A DNA stretch of 10,059 bases from Bacillota bacterium (GTDB lineage Bacteria; Bacillota; Sulfobacillia; JAJZIM01; JAJZBP01), in assembly GCA_021798855.1 (NCBI GenBank), contig JAJZBP010000061.1, positions 1 to 10,059 of the forward strand, given 5' to 3'. Shown piece by piece: positions 1 to 5,667 of the stretch (its first letter is position 1; every line of letters starts with the position of its first letter). The notes beneath the pieces were generated by a model, which had not been told where the DNA came from, ran no database searches, and saw nothing but the letters and a program-made list of their open reading frames with translations. The position numbers were made by a program, and so were the translations under genes.

Positions 1-174
1 GAGGACCGTCGGCCCTTATTTGGGGCAAGGCTCCCTCCTTTTCAAGTATTGTGTCACCCGTGGCCGGACTTGGACTATCCAGGCTGCATCTGGACCTACG
101 GGTTTACCGAATACTTACGCGGACGGTGCTCTTTGCCGGAAAAAGTAGAAGGGCGAATAGTCGGATAAACGGTC

Positions 175-203
175 TTGACCCGGCCGGTCGCCTGTTTTAT
201 ATT
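175..203 (+). promoter_or_regulatory. Sigma-A-type promoter for corrinoid protein copy 1
   Basis: TTGACC (175-180) and TATATT (198-203) are separated by exactly 17 bp, a near-consensus housekeeping promoter in otherwise GC-rich sequence. Transcription would start near 210 and give an untranslated leader of about 380 nt before the ATG at 590. No other promoter of similar quality was seen between here and the gene. Confidence 0.6.
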
Positions 204-213
204 CGATCCTGGA

Positions 214-242
214 AAGAGTCAGTGCGGGGGCGGGTGACTCTT
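214..242 (+). repeat. Inverted repeat at start of long leader
   Basis: AAGAGTCA (214-221) and TGACTCTT (235-242) are perfect 8-bp complementary arms around a 13-nt G-rich loop. The element lies a few bases after the predicted transcription start, so it could be a hairpin at the 5' end of the RNA or a DNA-level operator. Its function is unknown. Confidence 0.4.
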
Positions 243-514
243 GGACGGTGGGCGGGTGGAGCCGGGCGCCTGTGTTTGGTTGCAGCGATTCAGGAGGGGG
301 TGGCGGAAGAGGTTTGGCAATGTGTCGTTGGGACGTCGAAATCGGCAAACAACATCCGGGCGGCCGGGTGTTCATGGGCGGCCGCGAAATCCCGCGTCCC
401 ACCCCTGGCCCAACGTTCACGTGATGATGAGAGCGGTTCGGGAGTGCGGCGGATGCAATCGGATCACCTGTGCTCGGCCCGCGGGAAAGTTTCCGCCGGA
501 CGGTTTGTTGGTTT

Positions 515-546
515 CCGCTGTCCTGGTCCCGGAACCAGGGCAGCGG
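515..546 (+). repeat. Strong hairpin in leader, 43 nt before corrinoid gene
   Basis: The 13-nt arms at 515-527 and 534-546 pair throughout, with one U-G wobble, around the loop CCCGGA. No U-run follows, so it is not a typical intrinsic terminator. It sits 43 nt before the ATG at 590, close enough to influence translation or RNA stability. It matches no riboswitch class that I recognise, and no cobalamin-riboswitch B12 box is visible. Confidence 0.5.
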
Positions 547-563
547 AGGTGCGGGAAACGCGG

Positions 564-1276
564 GTTCTTGGGGGAGGGAAAGGAGTGTAATGGCGGACGA
601 ACGTTTTGCGGTGATTTTGCGGGAATTGCAGCAGGGTGTGGTGGAATACGACGAACAACGGGTGAGGAAGGCGGCCAGGCAGGCGGTGGACGAGGGCTTT
701 GACGCTTGGTCCGCGGTGATGGACGGGTTGGCGGTGGGCATGGAGGAGGTCGGCAGATTTTTCGCGGCCAACGAGTACTTCGTGCCGGAGGTGCTCATGT
801 GCGCCGACGCCCTGTACGCGGGCCTCGCCATCCTGCGTCCCCACGTCAAGGCCGATGCGTCGCGGCGGATGAAGGGGAAGGGAGCGGTGGTCATCGGCAC
901 GGTGGAGGGGGACGTGCACGACATCGGCAAGAACCTGGTCAAGCTGATGTTCGAGATCGCCGGTTTCACCGTGTACGACCTGGGGCGCGACGTTCCCCCG
1001 GAGAAGTTCGTCGACGAGGTGATGAGCACCGACTCGGACTTCCTGTGCATGTCGGCCATGATGACCACGACCATGGGCGGGATGAGGCAGGTCATCGAGA
1101 AGGTCCGGGCCAAGAACCCCAATGTCAAGATCATGGTCGGCGGAGCGCCGCTGACCGAGGACCTGGCCCACCGTTGGGGGGCCGACGGCTACGGGAAGGA
1201 CGCGCCCAACGCCCTGTCCGAAGCCTTGGCACTGGTCGGTTCCCTGCGGAAGATGACCAAGGCGGCCGGGAACCAG
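564..1276 (+). repeat. Repeat unit 1: duplicated corrinoid-protein gene with its leader
   Basis: This stretch is highly similar to 7669-8375. Similarity begins about 26 nt before the ATG, including the ribosome binding site block, and ends at the codon that is the TAG stop in the other copy (CAG here, 1274-1276). Aligned by eye, 73 consecutive bases (1013-1085 against 8112-8184) are identical, and other long identical runs lie nearby. The copies differ by one 6-base indel near residue 97. Confidence 0.85.
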
Positions 1277-1303
1277 ACTGCCGGAGCGCTCCGAGTTCGG
1301 TAA
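590..1303 (+). CDS. Corrinoid (B12-binding) methyl-carrier protein, copy 1
   Basis: This 237-aa protein carries a methyl group on the cobalt of a corrinoid and shuttles it between methyltransferases; it belongs to the MtaC/MtbC/MttC-type family. Residues 1-90 form the helical cap domain, including a Asn-Glu-Tyr-Phe-Val-Pro-Glu stretch at 61-67. Residues 98-228 form the Rossmann-like B12-binding domain with the DxHxxG motif (D108, H110 as lower cobalt ligand, G113), a Ser-containing motif at 155 and the Gly-Gly pair at 184-185. The start is set by a purine-rich ribosome binding site (GGGAGGGAAAGGAG) that is also kept before copy 2. Compared with copy 2 it has nine extra C-terminal residues, because the other copy's TAG stop is CAG here. 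It seems to be a single-gene transcript with its own promoter and terminator. The specific methyl donor cannot be told from sequence. Confidence 0.95.
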   Translation: MADERFAVILRELQQGVVEYDEQRVRKAARQAVDEGFDAWSAVMDGLAVGMEEVGRFFAANEYFVPEVLMCADALYAGLAILRPHVKADASRRMKGKGAVVIGTVEGDVHDIGKNLVKLMFEIAGFTVYDLGRDVPPEKFVDEVMSTDSDFLCMSAMMTTTMGGMRQVIEKVRAKNPNVKIMVGGAPLTEDLAHRWGADGYGKDAPNALSEALALVGSLRKMTKAAGNQTAGALRVR

Positions 1304-1338
1304 TCCAATCCGGAAGCATAAGATTCGCTGACAAAACA

Positions 1339-1374
1339 AAACCAAAGGCAGGGTGTAGACCCTGCCTTTGGTTT
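1339..1374. terminator. Perfect 15-bp hairpin, bidirectional terminator between convergent genes
   Basis: Arms at 1339-1353 and 1360-1374 are perfectly complementary over 15 bp, with the six-base loop TGTAGA. It lies 36 nt after the stop of the corrinoid gene (+) and 11 nt after the stop of the convergent small gene (-). Read on the minus strand, the stem is followed by a T-rich run (TTTTGTTTTG), so termination is best supported for that direction. On the plus strand the run is shorter (TTTGG). Confidence 0.8.
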
Positions 1375-1384
1375 GGCCGGCGCG

Positions 1385-1729
1385 CTATGAGCCGGTCGAG
1401 GAGTCTTGGTTTTTCCTTTGGAAGGTGATGCCGGCGTCGACCGCGGCCGCGATCCCCAACTCCACTTCCGCCGCCTTGATCAGGGCGCAGGGGACCGGGC
1501 AGTCCACGTGCCGGACGTGCCGGTCGGCGCTAATGTAGACGGCCGACGTGAAGAAGGTGTCCAAAAGGCCCTTGCGCCACGGCAGGTTCCGCAGGTCGGG
1601 GTTCATGGCCTGCAGCATGGCGCAGGGCGAATGGATGGACAGTTCCAGGTTGCCGTTTTCCAGGCGGACGGCATGAACGGCGGCGGTATAGCCGCAGGCG
1701 CCGGCGTGAACGAGAGCTCGGGTTGCCAC
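1385..1729 (-). CDS. Small conserved-type protein with four cysteines, function unknown (DUF6951-like?)
   Basis: This is a 114-aa protein. The GTG start at 1729 is chosen because AGGAAGGAG lies nine bases before it; the frame stays open farther upstream but would run across the TetR stop region. Residues 6-14 (Leu-Val-His-Ala-Gly-Ala-Cys-Gly-Tyr) and 74-92 (His-Val-Asp-Cys-Pro-Val-Pro-Cys, then an Ala/Glu helix) are distinctive. Cysteines lie at 12, 36, 77 and 81, with histidines at 71 and 74, so metal or iron-sulfur binding is possible but unproven. From memory it resembles short proteins of the DUF6951 type seen beside UroD-fold/corrinoid methyltransferase genes; that family name is uncertain. 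No signal peptide or membrane segment is visible. It follows the TetR gene by 107 nt on the same strand, probably in one transcript, and ends in TAG just before the shared terminator. Confidence 0.75.
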   Translation of the reverse strand: MATRALVHAGACGYTAAVHAVRLENGNLELSIHSPCAMLQAMNPDLRNLPWRKGLLDTFFTSAVYISADRHVRHVDCPVPCALIKAAEVELGIAAAVDAGITFQRKNQDSSTGS

Positions 1730-1746
1730 GTTGCCAGGCTCCTTCC

Positions 1747-1839
1747 TAAGGATCTGGTGAAAAAGGCGCAGCTTACTTGCGTTGTTGCCCCCTGTTGGGT
1801 TGAGAATGGCAGACCGTTCTCTTCCGAACCAGATCCCTA
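1747..1839 (-). promoter_or_regulatory. Intercistronic stem joining TetR stop to the next ribosome binding site
   Basis: In the minus-strand transcript, the 12 bases starting with the TetR stop codon (1839-1828) can pair with the 12 bases at 1758-1747, with one G-U pair, enclosing a 69-nt loop. A smaller hairpin (GAGAA/TTCTC) lies inside the loop. The 3' arm abuts the GGAAGGAG ribosome binding site of the 114-aa gene. This could control its translation, protect the RNA or cause partial termination; no function is shown. Confidence 0.45.
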
Positions 1840-2490
1840 GGGAAGCTTGGGGCGTAGGAAAACGGCGTGCCGCCAGAGGGTGGCCACGGTGACCATCACA
1901 TCTTCCAGGTTCTGCCCGGTGTCCACGCTGCAAATCAGGTAGGCTTGGTGTTCGAGCATTCCACCCAGGGCGGAGGCGGCGATGTCCAGGTCCAGATCCT
2001 GAGCCAGTCCCGCCGTGCGGGCCACCAAGAGATGGGAGCGGATCTTGGCCCGCAGGCGTTCCCGGAGGTTTGCCCGCTCCTTGGCGATGTCGGTGTTGTA
2101 GTGGGAAACCTCAAACAGCACCTTGATGATGTCCCGGCGGCGGGAAACAGCCCGCAGGAAACCACTGACGGTGGCCTCGACGGTCACCGCCGGGTCCGGG
2201 CTGTGCCAGGACGCTTCCATCTCGATGGTCATCTCCTCCAGAAACTCCCGCACCAGGTTCAAAAAGATGTCCATCTTGTTGTGGAAATAGATGTAGAAGG
2301 TGCCCCTGCTGACCTGAGCCTGCTGGATGATGTCCTCCACCGTGGCCTCAAGGAAGCTTTTCTTGGCAAACACCTTCCGCGCCGCCTTCAACAACTGGTA
2401 CCTGGTTCGTTGGCTGCGGGCCTGCGGACCGTGTGCCCGACCCTTCTTCTTGCCGGCTGCCGCAGCCGGCGTACGGACGTTTTTTGGCGT
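1837..2490 (-). CDS. TetR/AcrR-family transcriptional regulator (probable ACG start)
   Basis: This 217-aa DNA-binding repressor probably controls the divergent methyltransferase operon and itself. Residues 28-75 form the TetR DNA-binding domain: Leu-Leu-Lys-Ala-Ala-Arg-Lys-Val-Phe-Ala-Lys-Lys-Ser-Phe, then Thr-Val-Glu-Asp-Ile and the recognition helix Val-Ser-Arg-Gly-Thr-Phe-Tyr-Ile-Tyr-Phe. The rest is a helical ligand and dimerisation domain. The start is odd. AAAGGAGG at 2499-2506 is followed, after seven bases, by ACG (2490-2488), and no ATG, GTG or CTG occurs in frame before the TTG codons at 2394 and 2391. Those TTG codons lack a ribosome binding site and would cut off the beginning of helix 1. 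Either ACG is a genuine rare start or an ATG has changed to ACG (mutation or sequencing error). Before the HTH is a basic Ala/Lys-rich tail of about 30 residues. It ends in TAG. Confidence 0.88.
   Translation of the reverse strand, partial: TPKNVRTPAAAAGKKKGRAHGPQARSQRTRYQLLKAARKVFAKKSFLEATVEDIIQQAQVSRGTFYIYFHNKMDIFLNLVREFLEEMTIEMEASWHSPDPAVTVEATVSGFLRAVSRRRDIIKVLFEVSHYNTDIAKERANLRERLRAKIRSHLLVARTAGLAQDLDLDIAASALGGMLEHQAYLICSVDTGQNLEDVMVTVATLWRHAVFLRPKLP
2452..2470. repeat. Perfect 19-bp palindrome (9-1-9) inside TetR N-terminal codons
   Basis: The arms GCCGGCTGC and GCAGCCGGC flank a single central base. It lies about 20 bases inside the predicted TetR coding region, over the Ala-rich tail codons. 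Size and odd-centred symmetry would suit a TetR-type operator or an RNA hairpin, but GC-rich alanine codons could produce it by chance. Confidence 0.35.
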
Positions 2491-2545
2491 TTTCCCGCCT
2501 CCTTTCTCGGTCGGATGCGCTCCGGCGATTCGCTGAATAAGACTA

Positions 2546-2575
2546 TTTACAGGCCGCTTCCCGATGTGCTATTAT
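2546..2575 (+). promoter_or_regulatory. Sigma-A-type promoter of the methyltransferase operon
   Basis: TTTACA (2546-2551) and TATTAT (2570-2575) are spaced by 18 bp, with a predicted transcription start near 2582 and a 5' leader of about 55 nt. This local AT-rich patch in a GC-rich region is the clearest promoter for the operon beginning at 2638. Confidence 0.65.
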
Positions 2576-2576
2576 C

Positions 2577-2605
2577 ACTCTACAAGAAAATGATGCAGAC
2601 GTCAA
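2577..2605 (-). promoter_or_regulatory. Candidate divergent promoter for the TetR gene
   Basis: On the minus strand, TTGACG (2605-2600) and TAGAGT (2582-2577) are separated by 17 bp. The -10 box matches only four of six consensus bases. Transcription would start near 2570, leaving about 80 nt before the ACG start. The -10 box nearly touches that of the plus-strand promoter, so the two promoters would compete or be controlled together. Confidence 0.4.
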
Positions 2606-2610
2606 TATCA
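2591..2610. promoter_or_regulatory. Candidate TetR operator (imperfect 20-bp palindrome)
   Basis: TGAT and ATCA ends surround a GACGTC core; seven of ten symmetric positions pair. It lies at about +9 to +28 of the operon transcript and covers the predicted -35 box of the TetR promoter, so one bound repressor could block both directions. Binding by this particular protein is inference. Confidence 0.4.
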
Positions 2611-2637
2611 GTATTTTAAAACAAAGGAGGTGGGGCA

Positions 2638-3678
2638 ATGGTGACCCCGCGCAAAGCGGTGGAACAGGCCATCGCCGGTGGAGTTCCCGAGAGACAACCG
2701 GTTTGCATTTACGGTGGCGGGATGTGGACGTTGCGTCAGGCGGGGGAGACCTTCGCCGGGTTGGCGCAGGATCCGGAGCGGATGTCCGAGGTGATCGTTC
2801 GGGTGGCCCGAGACGTGCGGTCGGACATCGTCTACACCGGTTCGGGCTACAACAACGTGCACGTGGCGGCCCTGGGCGGGCGGATCAAATACCGACAGGT
2901 GGGCGCGCCGGACCTGGAGGAACCCCTGGTGAAGACCGCGGAAGATCTGGCCCATTTGCCCTTGGAGCAGGTCGATTCCTACTCCACGGTGCAAACGGTG
3001 CGGGAAACGGCTCGCCGGGTGGCCGAGCAGATCGGTGACGAGTACATGGTCACCCTGACTTCATGGGGACCCTTCAGCCTGGGAGCGCAGATCCTGGGGG
3101 TGGAGGAAACCATGCGGGGCTGTTTCCGGCAGCCGGAACTGGTGCGGCAGGTGATCGAATTCGCCGGCGAATTCCTGCGGGTCTTCTACGCTCCCCTGGT
3201 CGAAAAGAGGGTGATCCCCATGGTCGCCCTGGCGGACCCGACGGCGGCCGGGAGCCTGATCTCCCGGAAGCATTACGAGAAGTTCGCCCTCCCGCCGTTG
3301 CGACGTCTGGTTGAGTATTTCCGCTCGCACGGAGTGGTCACCTTCTTGCACATCTGCGGCAACACCGACGACCGCCTGGATCTCCTGCTGGAAACGGGGG
3401 CGGAGATCGTCAGCATCGACGCCGCGGTCGATCTGGGGGTGGCCAAGGAGGCCTTTCGGGGAAAGACCTGCTTGGGAGGCAACCTGCATCCGGTGCACGT
3501 TTTGCAGCAGGGCACTCCGGCCCAGGTTGAGGCTGCCGCCAGGGGATGCCTCGATCAGGCGGCTGCGGGCGGTGGGTTCATCCTGATGCCCGGCTGCGAT
3601 ACGCCGCCGTTGACGCCGCGGGAGAATGTGGACGCCTTCCTGCGCGCCGCCTGGGAGTACCATCCGGCGGCAAACTGA
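2638..3678 (+). CDS. UroD-fold corrinoid methyltransferase A (first gene of operon)
   Basis: This 346-aa protein belongs to the uroporphyrinogen decarboxylase-like methyltransferase superfamily (MtaA/MtbA/CmuA and acetogen O-demethylase methyltransferases). Such enzymes move methyl groups to or from a corrinoid protein and use zinc to activate the acceptor or donor. A zinc-type triad is visible: H238 and C240 in His-Ile-Cys-Gly-Asn-Thr-Asp, and C320 in Met-Pro-Gly-Cys-Asp-Thr-Pro near the C-terminus. Length is normal. True haem-pathway UroD is unlikely because of the Cys motif and the neighbours. AAAGGAGGT lies six bases before the ATG. As first gene of the operon, and clearly different from the second UroD-fold protein, it is my candidate for the substrate-demethylating enzyme (methyltransferase I), as in acetogen ether-cleaving systems that pair a corrinoid protein, an MtrH-like enzyme and an activator. 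The substrate is unknown. Confidence 0.87.
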   Translation: MVTPRKAVEQAIAGGVPERQPVCIYGGGMWTLRQAGETFAGLAQDPERMSEVIVRVARDVRSDIVYTGSGYNNVHVAALGGRIKYRQVGAPDLEEPLVKTAEDLAHLPLEQVDSYSTVQTVRETARRVAEQIGDEYMVTLTSWGPFSLGAQILGVEETMRGCFRQPELVRQVIEFAGEFLRVFYAPLVEKRVIPMVALADPTAAGSLISRKHYEKFALPPLRRLVEYFRSHGVVTFLHICGNTDDRLDLLLETGAEIVSIDAAVDLGVAKEAFRGKTCLGGNLHPVHVLQQGTPAQVEAAARGCLDQAAAGGGFILMPGCDTPPLTPRENVDAFLRAAWEYHPAAN

Positions 3679-3732
3679 GGCGTTCGCTTTCTTTCCCGGG
3701 TCCATACCAACTTGAACTTGGAGGCAAGGAAA

Positions 3733-5661
3733 ATGGGTAAGCATCTGGTTGTGTTCCAACCGTCGGGGCGGCGCGGTGACTTCGACGCGGGGACGACGCT
3801 GATGGACGCCGCGCGCAGCTTGGGTGTGGACATCGAGACCATCTGTGGCACCAAGCACACCTGTGGTCAGTGCAAGGTGCAGGTGCAGGAGGGTGAATTC
3901 GCCCGCGAGGGAATCGCATCCAGCATGGAGCACGTGAGTCCGCTCAACCCGGACGAGGTCAAGTTTCTCAAGCGCGTCAAGGAACCGAACATGCGCTTGG
4001 CCTGCGTGGCCGAGGTCCAGGGCGACGTGGTGGTCTTCATCCCGGAGCGCAGCCGGGCCGGACGGCAGGTCGTGCGCAAGGCGGCCAAGGAACTGACGGT
4101 GCCGGTGGCGCCGGCGGTCAAGAAATACTACGTTGAACTGGTTCCCCCGACCCTGCACGATACGTTGGGGGATGCGGAGCGCATGTTGGACGCCCTGCGC
4201 GACGTTTACGGCCTGGACAAACTGGTCATCGACTCATCCGTCCTGCGGGAGTTGTCCAAACGCCTGCGGGAGGGTGAGTGGAAGGTGACGGTGACGGTTT
4301 GGCGCGGGACCGACGTGCAGCGTGTCGAACCCGGCTTCGTGGATGAAATTTACGGCATCGCGGTGGACGTGGGAACGACGACGGTGGCCGCTTACCTCAC
4401 CGACCTGAAAACGGCCAAGGTGTTGGCCACCGAGTCGATGATGAACCCCCAGGTGCGCTACGGCGAGGACGTCATGTCCCGCATCGCCTACACCCTGGAG
4501 AAGGAAGACGGACGGGAACTCCTCTTTGCCACCATCCGGGACGGGTTGAACCAGATTTTCGCCAACCTGGCGACCAACCAGCACCTGGACAAGGAGGACA
4601 TCTCCGAGGTGGTCCTGGTGGGGAACACGGCCATGCACCACCTGTTCTTGGACCTGGACGTGGATTACCTGGGCAAGGCGCCCTTCCCGCCGGTCATCCA
4701 CCACTCGGTGGACGTCAAGGCGCGGGACTTGGGCTTTACGGCCCTGCATCCGGCCACCAACGTCCACGTTTTGCCCAACGAAGCGGGCTTTGTGGGGGCG
4801 GACAACGTCGGGGTTCTGCTGGCCGAGGAACCCTACCACCAGGACGAAAACCTGCTGATCATCGACATCGGCACCAACGGCGAGATCATCATGGGCAACC
4901 GCAACAAGCTGATTTCCTCCTCCTGCGCCACCGGGCCGGCCTTTGAGGGGGCCCATATCAAGTTCGGCATGCGGGCGGCGCCGGGAGCCATCGAAAAGGT
5001 GCGCATCTCCCAGGGGGGGGCGGACGTGACCTGCCAGCTCATCGCCCCGGCCAACCGCAGGGAGGTCATCAAGGCCAAGGGGATCTGTGGCTCGGGGATC
5101 ATCGACGCCATCGGGGAAATGTTCCGGTCCGGCGTGCTGATGCGCAACGGGCGTTTCGCCAAGGATCTGAAGACGCCACGGCTGCGCAACGGGCCGGACG
5201 GACCGGAATACGTCCTCCTGTGGGCCGATGAAACGGACCTGGGGGTGGACATCACCATCGTGCAGGCAGACGTGCGCGCTCTCCAGTTGGCCAAGGGGGC
5301 CATGTACTCAGCCTGCAAGCTGATGATGAACCGGCTGGGGATAACCCAGGTCGACCGCGTGATCCTGGCGGGGGCCTTCGGGAGCTACATCGACAAGGTC
5401 CAAGCCCTGACCATCGGCCTGTTCCCCGACTGTCCGTTGGAAAAAGTCTATGCGGTGGGCAACGCCGCCGGCGACGGGGCGCGGATTGCCCTGGTGAACG
5501 CGGCCAAACGCGACGAGGCCGACTGGGTGGCGCGGGAAGTGGAATACGTGGAACTGACCGTGGAGCCGGACTTCGAGCGGGCCTTCATGGAGGCCATGCA
5601 CTTCCCCCATATGAAGGATAAGTTCCCCAATCTGGAAGCAGCCTTGGGAAGGGCGGTTTAA
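3733..5661 (+). CDS. RACo-like reductive activator of corrinoid proteins ([2Fe-2S] + ASKHA ATPase domain)
   Basis: This 642-aa protein restores corrinoid proteins oxidised to inactive Co(II) by ATP-dependent reduction to Co(I). Residues 1-105 form a [2Fe-2S] ferredoxin domain with the ligands C38, C44, C47 and C91 (CX5CX2CX43C). A linker follows to about residue 205. The C-terminal ASKHA part has Asp-Val-Gly-Thr-Thr-Thr at 212-217, Val-Gly-Asn-Thr-Ala-Met at 296-301, Asp-Ile-Gly-Thr-Asn-Gly-Glu at 378-384, Cys-Ala-Thr-Gly-Pro-Ala-Phe-Glu-Gly at 398-406 and Gly-Ala-Phe-Gly-Ser-Tyr at 547-552. Length fits the family (about 600-650 aa). The ATG at 3733 is preferred over an upstream in-frame TTG (3712), because GGAGG (3720-3724) is spaced eight bases from it. 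It lies 54 nt after methyltransferase A and 6 nt before the MtrH-like gene, so it is co-transcribed with both. Confidence 0.94.
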   Translation: MGKHLVVFQPSGRRGDFDAGTTLMDAARSLGVDIETICGTKHTCGQCKVQVQEGEFAREGIASSMEHVSPLNPDEVKFLKRVKEPNMRLACVAEVQGDVVVFIPERSRAGRQVVRKAAKELTVPVAPAVKKYYVELVPPTLHDTLGDAERMLDALRDVYGLDKLVIDSSVLRELSKRLREGEWKVTVTVWRGTDVQRVEPGFVDEIYGIAVDVGTTTVAAYLTDLKTAKVLATESMMNPQVRYGEDVMSRIAYTLEKEDGRELLFATIRDGLNQIFANLATNQHLDKEDISEVVLVGNTAMHHLFLDLDVDYLGKAPFPPVIHHSVDVKARDLGFTALHPATNVHVLPNEAGFVGADNVGVLLAEEPYHQDENLLIIDIGTNGEIIMGNRNKLISSSCATGPAFEGAHIKFGMRAAPGAIEKVRISQGGADVTCQLIAPANRREVIKAKGICGSGIIDAIGEMFRSGVLMRNGRFAKDLKTPRLRNGPDGPEYVLLWADETDLGVDITIVQADVRALQLAKGAMYSACKLMMNRLGITQVDRVILAGAFGSYIDKVQALTIGLFPDCPLEKVYAVGNAAGDGARIALVNAAKRDEADWVAREVEYVELTVEPDFERAFMEAMHFPHMKDKFPNLEAALGRAV

Positions 5662-5667
5662 GCTTAG

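Larger units (their letters stand above)
1..589. other. Non-coding upstream region
   Basis: No convincing gene lies before the corrinoid protein at 590. The frames are open for long stretches only because the DNA is GC-rich, and their translations are rich in Arg, Gly and Ser with no recognisable motif. The stretch holds a sigma-A-like promoter (175-203) and a leader of about 380 nt with at least two good inverted repeats (214-242 and 515-546), described separately. Frame 1 is open from the window edge to a TAA at 163-165, so the tail of an upstream gene cannot be excluded, but I do not recognise it. Confidence 0.6.

Noticed and set aside
1..165. Frame 1 is open from the window edge to a TAA at 163-165 and could be the tail of an upstream gene.
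   Set aside because: Only 54 codons, no recognised motif, and open frames of this size are common in GC-rich DNA. It cannot be judged without the preceding sequence.
300..590. Possible 96-aa gene starting at GTG 300 after AGGAGGGG and ending in TAA that overlaps the ATG of the corrinoid gene (TAATG).
   Set aside because: The translation is Arg/Ser/Gly-rich with no motif. The TAATG also appears before copy 2, where the upstream gene has already stopped, so it belongs to the conserved leader block rather than signalling coupled genes.
115..1134. Long minus-strand open frames across corrinoid protein copy 1, with a similar one across copy 2 (7811-8233).
   Set aside because: They are antisense shadows of a GC-rich gene. 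The similarity between the two shadows follows from the duplicated gene beneath them.
1867..2619. Long plus-strand open frame opposite the TetR gene.
   Set aside because: The minus-strand product has a clear TetR helix-turn-helix; the plus-strand translation shows no family features.
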